This document shows positions 43,082-51,914 of a stretch of 64,000 nt of DNA, in pieces. Location: the NCBI GenBank assembly GCA_040216495.1, contig JAVJPA010000175.1, positions 7,664 to 71,663 of the forward strand, given 5' to 3'. The position numbers and the translations under genes are program-made. The DNA comes from Amphiplicatus sp040216495. Its GTDB lineage: Bacteria > Pseudomonadota > Alphaproteobacteria > Caulobacterales > Parvularculaceae. Under the pieces are notes generated by a model, which ran no database searches, had not been told where the DNA came from, and saw only the letters and a list, made by a program, of their open reading frames with translations. Within the stretch, counting starts at the first letter, position 1. The number at the start of each line of letters is the position of its first letter.

Positions 43082-43663
43082 TTGGCGGCGCGTATTTTTT
43101 TGGGACTATTCGCCCTCGCTCTTGTGTGGGCCATAGGGCTTGTTCTTTTCGTAACCGAGCTTCCTGAAATCGACCCCCAACCCGTCGCGGCGGCTGACGG
43201 GGTCGTCGTCTATACGGGCGGCGGCGCGCGCATCGCGGCCGGCATGACCTTGATGGACCAAGGCGCGGCCAAGCGCCTCCTCATCTCCGGCGTCAACCCC
43301 GATATCTCGCGCGACGAGATCGGCAAGATGTGGCCCGGCGCCGCCGGAACCTTCGATTGCTGCGTCGATCTCGGCGCCCAGGCGCGCACCACGGAAGGCA
43401 ACGCCGCGGAAGTCAGCGACTGGGCGCGCGAACATGGCTTTGCGAGCCTCATTCTGGTGACCTCCGACTACCATATGCCGCGAGCGCTGGTGGAAACCCA
43501 TGCGCGGTTGCCGGCGGTCGACATCGTTTCCTACGCGGTCGCGTCCGACCTGCTGGACGGAGCCAATCGGCCGGTTTCTGTCGATGCGTGGCGGATACTC
43601 GCCATCGAGTATTCCAAATATTTAGCAGCGCGCGCGAAAACATTCGCGCGCATCACCGCGTGA
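43082..43663 (+). CDS. YdcF-like DUF218 membrane protein
   Basis: A 193-residue protein. One N-terminal helix (about 4-24) is followed by a DUF218 domain. GVVVYTGGGARIAAGMTLM, KRLLISGVN and the pair RTTEGNAAEV / LILVTSDYHMPRA match the family, including the conserved Asn and the Asp-Tyr-His. Members have been linked to cell-wall or undecaprenyl-phosphate metabolism, but the activity is not settled. The TTG start has a strong ribosome site. It sits between ftsX and plsC, as in many alphaproteobacteria. Confidence 0.87.
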   Translation: MAARIFLGLFALALVWAIGLVLFVTELPEIDPQPVAAADGVVVYTGGGARIAAGMTLMDQGAAKRLLISGVNPDISRDEIGKMWPGAAGTFDCCVDLGAQARTTEGNAAEVSDWAREHGFASLILVTSDYHMPRALVETHARLPAVDIVSYAVASDLLDGANRPVSVDAWRILAIEYSKYLAARAKTFARITA

Positions 43664-43676
43664 CGCCGACCGCGCA

Positions 43677-44423
43677 ATGACCCGTATCCGAAGCGCGATT
43701 TTCCTCGCCTATCTTGTTTTCGCGACAATCCTCATAGGCGTCTTCTGCATTCCCGCGCCTTTGATCGGCGAAAAACCGGCGCGCGCGTTCGTCAAAATCT
43801 GGGCGCGGATGGTTCTGTTCGGTCTTAAAAACATCTGCGGCGTCACCCACAGGATCATCGGCGCTGAAAATCTGCCCGCAGGCGGCGCGATCGTCGCCTC
43901 CAATCATCAATCAATGTGGGAGACGATGATCTTTTTCGCGATCCTCCCGAATCCGGTCGCAATTTTTAAAGCCGAGCTTCTCAAGGTGCCGCTCTACGGC
44001 TGGTGGGGCGCGCGCGCGGGCTCTATTCCCATTGACCGCGCGGCCGGGGTGAAATCGATCCGGCTGATGACGAAGCACGCGCGGCGGCAAATCGCCGACG
44101 GCGCGCAGATCATCGTCTTCCCGGAAGGAACGAGGACCCCCGTGGGCGAACGCGCGCCGTTGCAACCTGGCATCGCCGGCATTTATCTCGCGACGGGCGC
44201 GCCGTGCGTGCCGGCGGGGCACGATTCCGGGCGTTTCTGGCGCCACCCCGGCCCGTTGAAAGTCCCGGGCGTCATCACCTTGACGATTCTGCCCGCCATT
44301 GCGCCCGGTCTTGACCGGAAGACCTTTCTCTCGACCCTGCGCGAGCGTATCGATGCTGCGCGGCCTGATCTTGAACACCCGGAACCGGATCGGACGGCGT
44401 GCGCATCGAAGCGGAACGCCTGA
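43677..44423 (+). CDS. plsC: 1-acyl-sn-glycerol-3-phosphate acyltransferase
   Basis: A 248-residue acyltransferase with an N-terminal helix (about 8-28). The catalytic block is NHQSMWE (76-82), a HX4E form where most members have HX4D. FKAELLKVPLYGWWG, IPIDR and FPEGTR (149-154) are the other acyltransferase motifs. It adds the second acyl chain to lysophosphatidic acid, giving phosphatidic acid at the membrane. The stop overlaps the next ATG by one base (TGATG), and the order ftsX-ydcF-plsC-DUF2125 is conserved. Confidence 0.92.
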   Translation: MTRIRSAIFLAYLVFATILIGVFCIPAPLIGEKPARAFVKIWARMVLFGLKNICGVTHRIIGAENLPAGGAIVASNHQSMWETMIFFAILPNPVAIFKAELLKVPLYGWWGARAGSIPIDRAAGVKSIRLMTKHARRQIADGAQIIVFPEGTRTPVGERAPLQPGIAGIYLATGAPCVPAGHDSGRFWRHPGPLKVPGVITLTILPAIAPGLDRKTFLSTLRERIDAARPDLEHPEPDRTACASKRNA

Positions 44424-45400
44424 TGAGCAGCCGACCGTCAAAACTCTCACGGCTTTTTTTATGGGCGCCGTTCGTTCTCGCCGCCCTGCTTGTCGTCGCT
44501 TATTACGTCGTCTGGCGCGAGGGAGCGCAGACGATGCGCCGCGCTGTCGATGCGTGGGCGGAGGACCAGCGCGCCGCGGGCCTGACCGTTTCCTACGACA
44601 AGGTCAGCGCTTCGGGTTTTCCGTTTTTTCTGCGCGGCGCCGCCACGAACGCCGTTATCGGCGATGCGCGGCGGTGGCGATGGAGCGCGGAAAGGCTCAA
44701 CATCGACACCCTGCCCTATGCGCTCGATCGCCTCGTTTTCTCGGCGACCAATCCCCAGACCCTCGATCTTGGCGCGCATGGCGTCTGGTCGCTGCGTTCT
44801 GACAATGGACGCGCAAGCATTGAAAATGACGACAGCCGCGACTGGCTCGTCAACGTCGAATCCGGACCGGGTTCGATCGAACGCGCCGACGGCCTCGTTT
44901 CGCTTTCGGCCGAGAAATTCCTGCTGTCAGTCGCGCCGGCTGCGAACGATCGCCGACACATCCAGGCGAGCCTGGTCGTTGATAAATTCTCGACGGCATT
45001 GAGCGAGGGTGTCATTGACGCGCCGCGGATAGAAGCATTTGTAGAAATCTCGCAAACCGCCGCCGGACCCGCGCTCGACTTCCGCCGCATTATCGTTGAC
45101 GCCGAGGGCGCGCAGATTCTCCTTAAGGGAAACATTCGCGTTGATGAGGCCGGTTATCCGGAAGGCGCGCTTGAAGCCGACATCGCAAACCCGTCCGGTC
45201 TCGCCTTGCTGCTGCAAAAGCTCGGCGCGCTTTCGCCGCAGGAGGCGGAACAAGCTTCCGCCGCGCTCACCCTCGCAGCCATCGCCGGCGGCGGCAGGAT
45301 CCGCGGACCTGTCGCGCTCAAAAACGGCGAAGCGCGCATCGCCGGCGTAAAAATCGCCGATCTGCCGCGTATCCGATTAAGTCTTGAAACTCAGCCGTAA
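44423..45400 (+). CDS. DUF2125 protein
   Basis: A 325-residue protein. One N-terminal membrane helix (about 12-32) is followed by a periplasmic beta-rich body. RAAGLTVSYDKVSASGFPFF is the conserved DUF2125 opening (Gly-Phe-Pro motif), found in alphaproteobacteria beside plsC. The function is unknown, though an AsmA-like lipid-contact role has been suggested by fold type. The ATG at 44423 overlaps the plsC stop. A GTG at 44399 would start inside plsC. The 3' end overlaps the convergent MarR gene by ten bases. Confidence 0.85.
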   Translation: MSSRPSKLSRLFLWAPFVLAALLVVAYYVVWREGAQTMRRAVDAWAEDQRAAGLTVSYDKVSASGFPFFLRGAATNAVIGDARRWRWSAERLNIDTLPYALDRLVFSATNPQTLDLGAHGVWSLRSDNGRASIENDDSRDWLVNVESGPGSIERADGLVSLSAEKFLLSVAPAANDRRHIQASLVVDKFSTALSEGVIDAPRIEAFVEISQTAAGPALDFRRIIVDAEGAQILLKGNIRVDEAGYPEGALEADIANPSGLALLLQKLGALSPQEAEQASAALTLAAIAGGGRIRGPVALKNGEARIAGVKIADLPRIRLSLETQP

Positions 45401-45744
45401 AGCTTGCCTAGCGCCGGCGCATCGGAGCGCTCTTCGACGATGCGCGCGAAACGGTCGAGATAAAGCGACCCGTCCGGCGTCTTCTGCACAAGCACGATGC
45501 GCTTGTCCTTGGAGTCGCGGATGCGGCGCACGAGGCCGAGGATCGACAACGCGTCGAGCGCGCGCGAAATCGCCGGCTTCGGCACATTGAGATCGCGCGC
45601 CAACCCGCGAACCGTATGCGGTCCCGGATTCAGGTAGACCGTCATCAGGATCGCCCATTGCCGCATCGACAGGTCAGGACCTTCCGCGCGCACGGCGTCC
45701 GCCATCACGTCGCGCCAGCTTCCAAGAATGTCGATCGACGCCAT
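45391..45744 (-). CDS. MarR-family transcriptional regulator
   Basis: A 117-residue winged-helix protein. MRQWAILMTVYLNPGPHTVR is helices 2-3 of the fold, ARDLNVPKPAISRALDALS is the recognition helix, and RDSKDKRIVLVQKTPDG is the wing. The helical dimerisation ends are short, so it is on the small side for MarR. The target is unknown. The gene overlaps the convergent DUF2125 gene by ten bases and lies 122 bases from the aminopeptidase stop. Confidence 0.82.
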   Translation of the reverse strand: MASIDILGSWRDVMADAVRAEGPDLSMRQWAILMTVYLNPGPHTVRGLARDLNVPKPAISRALDALSILGLVRRIRDSKDKRIVLVQKTPDGSLYLDRFARIVEERSDAPALGKLYG

Positions 45745-45866
45745 CGGTCCAGTAATCGCCCTGCCGCAGGCCCCTGAGGACCCAGCGCTTTAAGCCTTGG
45801 ACGGTGCAACTGTTCGCCGGGAAAGGGCAAGAGGCGAGCGACCGGGTTTGACTGCCGCCCGAGCCC

Positions 45867-47240
45867 TCACCCTGTCCCGAACCGTCTTGTGATGACCCGA
45901 TCCAACGCCCGCATGGCCTGCGCCTCGCCGCCCACCGGCCGGCCGGGCGCGCTCTTCGGCCGCCATGCGAAAATGTCGAAATGCGCCCAGGAAACATCCT
46001 CCGGAACGAAGCGCCTCAGGAACAGCGCCGCCGTAATCGAGCCCGCAAAGCTGCCTGTGGCGGAATTGTTGAGATCGGCGATGCCTGACGAAAGCATGGA
46101 GTCGTAGTTCCGCCAGAGCGGGAGCCGCCAGATGGGATCAGCGATGGCGGCGCCGGCTTCGGCGATGGCGGCGGCGAGCGTTTCGTCGTCCGTATAAAAT
46201 GGCGGCAGATCAGGCCCCAACGCCACGCGCGCCGCGCCGGTCAGCGTCGCCAAGGTGATCATCATCGCCGGCTTTTCTTCGCCGCCATAGCTGAGCGCAT
46301 CGGCGAGGACAAGACGCCCTTCCGCGTCCGTATTGCCGATCTCGACGGTGAGTCCTTTGCGACTTTTGAGAACATCGCCGGGCCGGTAGGCGGAACCGGA
46401 TACGGCGTTCTCGACAGCCGGAATCAACACCCGAAGACGCACATTGACGCCCGCATCCATGATCATCTGGGCCAGCCCGAGCGCATTAGCGGCCCCGCCC
46501 ATATCTTTCTTCATCAGCAGCATGCCGGATGCGGGTTTGAGATTGAGACCGCCTGAATCGAACGCGACGCCCTTGCCGATGATCGTCACTTTAGGCGCAT
46601 CCTCGCGCCCCCAGGTGAGATCGATCAGGCGCGGCGCCACCGCAGCGGCGCGGCCCACGGCATGGATCATCGGAAAATTGCGCGCAAGAAGCTCCTCGCC
46701 GACGATGCACTCGATGTCGGCGCCGAAGCGTCCGGCGATCTGTCGCGTCTCATCTTCTATTTTCGCCGGCGACATGTCGCCGGCCGGCGTATTGACGAGG
46801 TCGCGCACCAGTCCGGTCGCTTCGGCCGCACGCAACGCCGCCGTCACATCGACCCCTTGCTGAGCGATGAGGCGCGCAGCGACGGGCTTCTGTTTCTTGT
46901 AGCGATCGAAACGATAGGCGCCGAACAGCCAGCCAAGCGCAGCCGCGTCTGCGGCGGGCTGTTCCGTCTTGACGGCGAAAACATAATCGCCCTCGGGCAA
47001 CCGTTCGGCCGCGGCCGCGGCGACAAACGGATCGCTGTCGTCGCCAACGCCAAGCAGAACGCCTTCGTCGCCGACAAGCACCCCGCCGGCTTCGCCCTGA
47101 AAGCCGTTGAGCCGCGCCAGAGCCGCAAGCTCTTCCGGCGCGCCGGCGTCGCTGACGGAAATCTTGTCGCCGACGCGATAAATCGGCTTCGCCGCTTTCG
47201 CCGCTTCGCTGTCATAGTCCCGCAAGAGATCAAGCCGCAT
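45867..47240 (-). CDS. M17 leucyl aminopeptidase family protein
   Basis: A 457-residue metallopeptidase. Metal and catalytic residues are seen in IGKGVAFDSGGLNLKPASGM (Lys, Asp), MKKDMGGAAN (Lys, Asp) and NTDAEGRLVLADAL (Asp, Glu, catalytic Arg). The N-terminal macro-like domain (about 1-160) is weakly conserved. It releases N-terminal amino acids from peptides in the cytoplasm. It is a single gene on the minus strand, divergent from the TPR lipoprotein. Confidence 0.9.
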   Translation of the reverse strand: MRLDLLRDYDSEAAKAAKPIYRVGDKISVSDAGAPEELAALARLNGFQGEAGGVLVGDEGVLLGVGDDSDPFVAAAAAERLPEGDYVFAVKTEQPAADAAALGWLFGAYRFDRYKKQKPVAARLIAQQGVDVTAALRAAEATGLVRDLVNTPAGDMSPAKIEDETRQIAGRFGADIECIVGEELLARNFPMIHAVGRAAAVAPRLIDLTWGREDAPKVTIIGKGVAFDSGGLNLKPASGMLLMKKDMGGAANALGLAQMIMDAGVNVRLRVLIPAVENAVSGSAYRPGDVLKSRKGLTVEIGNTDAEGRLVLADALSYGGEEKPAMMITLATLTGAARVALGPDLPPFYTDDETLAAAIAEAGAAIADPIWRLPLWRNYDSMLSSGIADLNNSATGSFAGSITAALFLRRFVPEDVSWAHFDIFAWRPKSAPGRPVGGEAQAMRALDRVITRRFGTG

Positions 47241-47362
47241 GGAACGCTCCGTTAACTTCTTATTTCCCGGGCCTGAACATCACGCGGCCTACGGTTAAAC
47301 ATTTCTTGAACGTATTTCCGGATGATGCGGCCGAAATATCGACTCTGATCGAGGTGAGACCT

Positions 47363-48391
47363 ATGGCCGTCCGCAACGCCGGAAGCGCCGGTTTAATGAC
47401 TAAATACGCTGCTGCGGGGCTTTGCGCCATCCTGATGGCGGGCTGCGCGTCAAGCGGGGGCAAGGCGAACGTCGCCAGTCCCGGCGGCAAGGAATACAAG
47501 GAAGCCATCGGCGTCTTCACGAATCCCGAAGCCGATCCTTCTTCTCTGGACCCGATCGCCGCCGCCGCTTTCTGGGGCACGCGCTTCGACCGCGAACCGC
47601 AGAGCGCCGAGATGGCCGTGCGTTACTCAGGCGCCCTGCGCAAAATCGGTTCGACCAAGGAGGCCGTCTCGGTCATGTCGAAAGCGTCGAAGCGTCATCC
47701 TGACGACGCCGACGTCAATCTTGAGTATGGAAAAGCGCTCGTCGAAGACGGTCGCTCATTCGAAGCGGTGCGCTATTTCGAAGCCGCTCTCGAAACGCGC
47801 AAAACCGACTGGCGCGCGCTTTCGGCTTACGGCGTTTCGCTCGACCAGATCGGCGAGCATGAATTGGCGCGTCAAAAGTATGACGCTGCGCTCGCGCTTG
47901 CCCCTGAGGCGGCAAGCGTATTGAGCAACAAAGGGCTCTCGTTCGCGCTTTCAGGCGATCTTTCGAGCGCCGTCAATGTCATGCGCGCGGCGGCGACCAG
48001 CCGCAAGGGCGACGCCCGCATCCGCCAGAACTACGCGCTCGTGCTGGCGCTGAAAGGCGATCTCAAGGAAGCCGAACGCCTCGCCCGCTCGGACCTGCCG
48101 CCGCAGGTCGCCAACCAGAACGTGCAGTTCTTCCGCTCCCTGATGAACCAGCCGGCCTATTGGCAGGACTTCGCAGCTAGCGATTTCGAAGCGCCTGCGT
48201 TCGACGAGCCCGCCCCCGCGCCGGCGCTGCCGAACGCGCCTTCCGTCGCGCCCAAGCCGCTGCCGAGACTTGAAGAAGAGCCGAAGCCGGAAGAACAGCG
48301 CGACCCAAGCGCCCCGATCGCGCTCGGCGCCCCGGTATCGGCGATCAACACGTCAACCGACGGGGATCTCGCGCCGGAACTCAAGAAATAA
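47363..48391 (+). CDS. TPR-repeat lipoprotein, TadD-like
   Basis: A 342-residue protein. GAGGTGA stands five bases before ATG 47363, which favours it over the ATG at 47396 and the start at 47306. The signal peptide ends at the lipobox LMAGC. From about residue 85 it has tetratricopeptide helices, including DADVNLEYGKALVEDGR and DWRALSAYGVSLDQIGEHEL, about three to four repeats in all. The last 60 residues are Pro/Glu/Ala-rich. It resembles the TadD lipoproteins of Flp-pilus systems, but no other tad genes are present here, so its partner is unknown. A terminator follows. Confidence 0.83.
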   Translation: MAVRNAGSAGLMTKYAAAGLCAILMAGCASSGGKANVASPGGKEYKEAIGVFTNPEADPSSLDPIAAAAFWGTRFDREPQSAEMAVRYSGALRKIGSTKEAVSVMSKASKRHPDDADVNLEYGKALVEDGRSFEAVRYFEAALETRKTDWRALSAYGVSLDQIGEHELARQKYDAALALAPEAASVLSNKGLSFALSGDLSSAVNVMRAAATSRKGDARIRQNYALVLALKGDLKEAERLARSDLPPQVANQNVQFFRSLMNQPAYWQDFAASDFEAPAFDEPAPAPALPNAPSVAPKPLPRLEEEPKPEEQRDPSAPIALGAPVSAINTSTDGDLAPELKK

Positions 48392-48421
48392 AACCCCGTT
48401 TTGGGGGGCTAGGGCGACAGG

Positions 48422-48450
48422 ACGGCCGCTCCCCGGAGCGGCCGTTTCCG
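48422..48450. terminator. Terminator between convergent TPR and GST genes
   Basis: The 11-base-pair stem ACGGCCGCTCC / GGAGCGGCCGT has a two-base centre and is followed by TTTCCGTTT on the plus strand. It stands 31 bases after the TPR gene stop. Confidence 0.78.
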
Positions 48451-48462
48451 TTTCAGGCGCAT

Positions 48463-49134
48463 TCATGCGAAGGCGTAAGGGCCGCCTCGCTCCAGCGCGC
48501 GTTTGTACGCCGGGCGCGCATGGATTTTTTCAAGAAACGCCGCAAGCTTCGGATAGGTTTTCGCCGTTAGTCCGGCGCGCTGCGCCGAAGCCTCAAGCGG
48601 AAAACTCATCATCACATCAGCGGCGCTGAATTCCGGCCCGGCGAACCATTCGCTCTTGCCAAGCTCGCCCTCCAGATAGTCGAGCTGCGCCTTGAGGTTC
48701 GGTTCGATGAACGAGGAAAGCGCCCGATCGGCGATGCTTTTCGCAATCGGCTTGGCGAAGAAGGGCATCTTCGCCTCCTTGATCCGGACGAAGAAGAGCT
48801 TGAGCAACAGGGGCGGCATGGCGCTGCCCTCGGCGAAATGCAGCCAATAGCGATACCGCAGAAATTCCAGCGACCCGCGCGCCGGCGTCAGCCGGCCGCC
48901 GCCATGCGTTTCGACGATATACTCGATGATCTCGCCGGTCTCCGCGATGACAAGGCCGCCGTCTTCAATGACGGGCGACTTGCCGAGGGGGTGGATTTTC
49001 TTCAATTCGGGCGGCGCGAGCATGGTCGTCTTGTCGCGTTCGTAATGCTTGATGTCATAATCCAGCTTCAGCTCCTCGAGCAGCCAAAGCACGCGCTGCG
49101 ATCTCGAATTGTTGAGATGGTGGACGAGAATCAT
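48463..49134 (-). CDS. Glutathione S-transferase
   Basis: A 223-residue protein. The N-terminal thioredoxin-like domain has HHLNNSRSQRVLWLLEEL and HPLGKSPVIEDGGLVIAET, including the cis-Pro and the ES-type glutathione contact. The helical C-terminal domain follows, with WFAGPEFSAADVMMSFPLEA, the conserved N-capping box of GSTs. It conjugates or reduces electrophiles with glutathione. The start overlaps the upstream GNAT stop by four bases, so the two are cotranscribed. Confidence 0.88.
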   Translation of the reverse strand: MILVHHLNNSRSQRVLWLLEELKLDYDIKHYERDKTTMLAPPELKKIHPLGKSPVIEDGGLVIAETGEIIEYIVETHGGGRLTPARGSLEFLRYRYWLHFAEGSAMPPLLLKLFFVRIKEAKMPFFAKPIAKSIADRALSSFIEPNLKAQLDYLEGELGKSEWFAGPEFSAADVMMSFPLEASAQRAGLTAKTYPKLAAFLEKIHARPAYKRALERGGPYAFA

Positions 49135-49589
49135 TCGGCGGTTCCTTTTTCGACGCCAGGTTCGGCAAGGTGCAGTATGGGAAACGGCCGACCGTCCGAA
49201 TCGAGCGGCGAGCGGCCGATTTGGACAAACCCATACTTCAAATAGAACGCTGTCGCGCGCGGATTCTGCTCGTTCACGTCAACCTTCAAGGAACCCTTCA
49301 GGGTGCGCGCATGATCCAGAAACGCCCGGCCAACGCCGCGCCCATGACAAGAAGGGTCGACAAATAATGCTTCAACGACGTTGCCGGCCAGTCCCATAAA
49401 AGCAATCGGCGCGCCTTCATCGTCGCGAGTTACATACAATTCCAGCGCAGGTAACGCATGGTCGCGCACGGCGTCGCGAATGCTGACGATATCGTCCTCG
49501 CAAAGAAAATCATGCGTTGCGCGAACCGCGCGCTCCCACACGGCGAGCAGCGCGGCATGATCGGCAGTCTTCGCCGGTTCTATTTTCAT
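49131..49589 (-). CDS. GNAT-family N-acetyltransferase
   Basis: A 152-residue enzyme. VEALFVDPSCHGRGVGRAFL is the acetyl-CoA pyrophosphate-binding motif (R/Q-x-x-G-x-G/A), and NPRATAFYLKYGFVQIGRSP is motif B with the terminal Tyr. RAVRATHDFLCEDDI resembles the YjaB subgroup. The substrate is not predictable. It precedes the GST gene and overlaps it. Confidence 0.87.
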   Translation of the reverse strand: MKIEPAKTADHAALLAVWERAVRATHDFLCEDDIVSIRDAVRDHALPALELYVTRDDEGAPIAFMGLAGNVVEALFVDPSCHGRGVGRAFLDHARTLKGSLKVDVNEQNPRATAFYLKYGFVQIGRSPLDSDGRPFPILHLAEPGVEKGTAE

Positions 49590-49610
49590 TCCAACCTCTT
49601 GTGGACGGCG

Positions 49611-50714
49611 TCAGTACAATGTCGCCATCGCGTCTTTTGTAAACGCCTCAAGCTCATCCATCCGGCCGTCGCGCACCTTGCTAGCCCAGTCAGGGTCTTT
49701 CAAAAGGGCCCGGCCGACGGCGATGAGGTCGAACTCGTCGCGCTCCATCCGCTCGACAAGACCGTCCAGACTGGCGGGCTTGGACGCTTCGCCCGCATAG
49801 GCGGCGATGAACTCGCCGGAAAGACCGACCGACCCGACGGAAATCGCCGGCTTGCCGGTGATCTTCTTTGCCCAACCCGCGACATTGAGGTCGGAACCGT
49901 CGAAGGCTGGCTCCCAGAAACGACGCTGGGAGAGATGGAAAATGTCGATCCCGGCATCGACAAGCGGCGTCAGCCATTGCTCGAATTCCACTGGCGTCTC
50001 GGCGTTCTTCGCATCGAAGTCTTGCTGCTTCCATTGCGACAGGCGGATGATAAGCGGAAAGTCCGGTCCCACCGCCTTGCGCGTCCGGCGAATGATCTCG
50101 CAGGCGAAGCGCGTGCGGCCCGCCCAATCGCCCCCCCATTTGTCAGCCCGCAGATTGCTTTTGGCCCAGAAGAAGCTGTCGATGAGGTAGGAATGGGCGC
50201 CGTGGAACTCGGCGCAGTCGAAGCCAAGTTCCTTTGCGGCGACGGCGCCGGCTACATATTCCTCGATAGCGGTTTCTATTTCCGCCTCGCTCATGGGCGC
50301 CCACAGGGGCGCTCCCGGCATTTTCAGACCCGAAGCCGACCAGGAAGGGACATCAGGCGCGCTGGTTTTCTTCGGATTGCGGAACGGGCCTTCATGCCAG
50401 AGCTGGATGCCCATGCGTCCGCCGGCGGCCTTTACTCCGGCGATCACCTTTTTCCAGCCGGCTTTCGCCTCATCCGTAACGATGTTGGGCACATTGGGCG
50501 TGCCAATGGCGGTCGCCGTGTTGGTGTGGACGCCTTCGGAAAGGATGAGGCCGACACTGCCCTCGGCGCGGCGGCGGTAGTAATCGGCGACATTCTCGCC
50601 GGGGACGGCGCCCGGCGAGAATGAGCGCGTCATCGGAGCCATGACGATGCGGTTCGGCAGAGCCAGCGTCCCATATTTGAACGGCTTGAAGAGAATATCG
50701 GTGGAGAGGGCCAT
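49611..50714 (-). CDS. Old yellow enzyme-type NADH:flavin oxidoreductase
   Basis: A 367-residue TIM-barrel FMN enzyme. LFKPFKYGTLALPNRIVMAP is the family opening. GIQLWHEGPF, DCAEFHGAHSYLIDSFFWAK and FDLIAVGRALLKDPDWASKV are the FMN and substrate blocks. It reduces activated double bonds with NAD(P)H, but physiological substrates are usually unknown. The start at 50714 fits the family N-terminus, although the frame stays open far upstream across the divergent obgE gene. It ends 21 bases before the GNAT start. Confidence 0.9.
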   Translation of the reverse strand: MALSTDILFKPFKYGTLALPNRIVMAPMTRSFSPGAVPGENVADYYRRRAEGSVGLILSEGVHTNTATAIGTPNVPNIVTDEAKAGWKKVIAGVKAAGGRMGIQLWHEGPFRNPKKTSAPDVPSWSASGLKMPGAPLWAPMSEAEIETAIEEYVAGAVAAKELGFDCAEFHGAHSYLIDSFFWAKSNLRADKWGGDWAGRTRFACEIIRRTRKAVGPDFPLIIRLSQWKQQDFDAKNAETPVEFEQWLTPLVDAGIDIFHLSQRRFWEPAFDGSDLNVAGWAKKITGKPAISVGSVGLSGEFIAAYAGEASKPASLDGLVERMERDEFDLIAVGRALLKDPDWASKVRDGRMDELEAFTKDAMATLY

Positions 50715-50843
50715 GGGCGGGCTGCGTCCTTTCTGGGAAAGCGGAAATCGACAGGACCATAGGGGCGCTGAAAGGCATTGGCACGCCTCGGGCGCAGCCA
50801 GGCCCCGCATGGCGCAGGCCGAAAAAACCTCTATATAACGGCC

Positions 50844-51905
50844 ATGAAATTCCTCGACCGCACGAAAATCTACATTGAAAGCGGCGCCGGCGGCGCCGGC
50901 TGCCTGTCGTTTCGGCGCGAGAAGTTCATCGAGTTCGGCGGCCCGAACGGCGGCGACGGCGGGCGCGGCGGGCATGTCTGGGCCGAGGCGGTCGAAAACC
51001 TCAACACGCTGATCGACTACCGTTTCCAGCAGCATTTCAAGGCCGATAACGGCCGGCCGGGCGAAGGATCGAACCGCACCGGCGCCGACGGAAACGACAT
51101 CGTCATCAAGGTGCCGGTCGGCACGCAGATATTCGAGGAAGACGAGGAGACCCTGATCGCCGACCTCGACACGCCCGGCGAGCGCGTGATCCTCGCCAAG
51201 GGCGGCAATGGCGGTTTCGGCAACGCGCATTTCAAATCGTCGACTAACCGCGCGCCGCGCCACGCGAATCCCGGCCAGCCGAAAGAGATGCGCACGATCT
51301 GGCTGCGCTTGAAACTGATCGCCGATTTCGGCCTTGTCGGACTGCCGAACGCCGGCAAGTCGACCTTTCTCGCGGCGGTGTCTGCGGCGAAACCTAAGAT
51401 CGCCGATTATCCGTTTACGACGCTTCATCCGAACCTCGGCGTCGTCCGTGTCGGCGACGGCGAAAGCTTCGTCATCGCCGACATTCCCGGCCTCATCGAA
51501 GGCGCCCATGAAGGCGCCGGCATCGGCGACCGTTTCCTCGGACATGTGGAGCGCTGCGCGGCGATCGTGCATCTGGTCGACGGAACGCAGGACGATGTCG
51601 CCAAGGCTTACAAAACCATACGGGGCGAGCTTAACGCTTATGGCGGCGGGCTTGGGGAGAAGCGCGAGATCGTCTGCCTGAACAAGATCGACGCCATGTC
51701 GCCGGAAGACCAGAAGGCGAAGCTGAAGGCGCTGTCGAAAGCCGCGGGCCGACCCGCGCGCGCAATTTCCGGCGTCGCGGGCGCGGGACTTCCCGCTTTA
51801 TTGCGCGATCTGATGACGATCAAGCTCGACCCGCAGGCAGCGGCTGACGATGAAGCCACAACGGAAGAATCGGGCGAGGCTGGCGCCGAACCTTGGACGC
51901 CTTAA
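50844..51905 (+). CDS. obgE: Obg family GTPase
   Basis: A 353-residue GTPase. The Obg fold spans about 1-155 and is glycine-rich, with MKFLDRTKIYIESGAGGAG and GGNGGFGNAHFKSS. The G domain follows: GLPNAGKST (G1), DYPFTT (G2), ADIPGLIEGA (G3) and LNKIDA (G4). It binds the 50S subunit and couples ribosome maturation with cell-cycle and stress signals. It leads the run obgE-nadD-rsfS-rlmH. The ATG is preceded by an AT-rich stretch (CTATATAACG) suited to a promoter. The C-terminus is short and acidic. Confidence 0.97.
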   Translation: MKFLDRTKIYIESGAGGAGCLSFRREKFIEFGGPNGGDGGRGGHVWAEAVENLNTLIDYRFQQHFKADNGRPGEGSNRTGADGNDIVIKVPVGTQIFEEDEETLIADLDTPGERVILAKGGNGGFGNAHFKSSTNRAPRHANPGQPKEMRTIWLRLKLIADFGLVGLPNAGKSTFLAAVSAAKPKIADYPFTTLHPNLGVVRVGDGESFVIADIPGLIEGAHEGAGIGDRFLGHVERCAAIVHLVDGTQDDVAKAYKTIRGELNAYGGGLGEKREIVCLNKIDAMSPEDQKAKLKALSKAAGRPARAISGVAGAGLPALLRDLMTIKLDPQAAADDEATTEESGEAGAEPWTP

Positions 51906-51914
51906 ACGCTTCGC

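Noticed and set aside
45745..45866. Possible extra gene between MarR and the aminopeptidase
   Set aside because: The gap is 122 bases. The short frames crossing it lack ribosome sites and run into the neighbouring genes.
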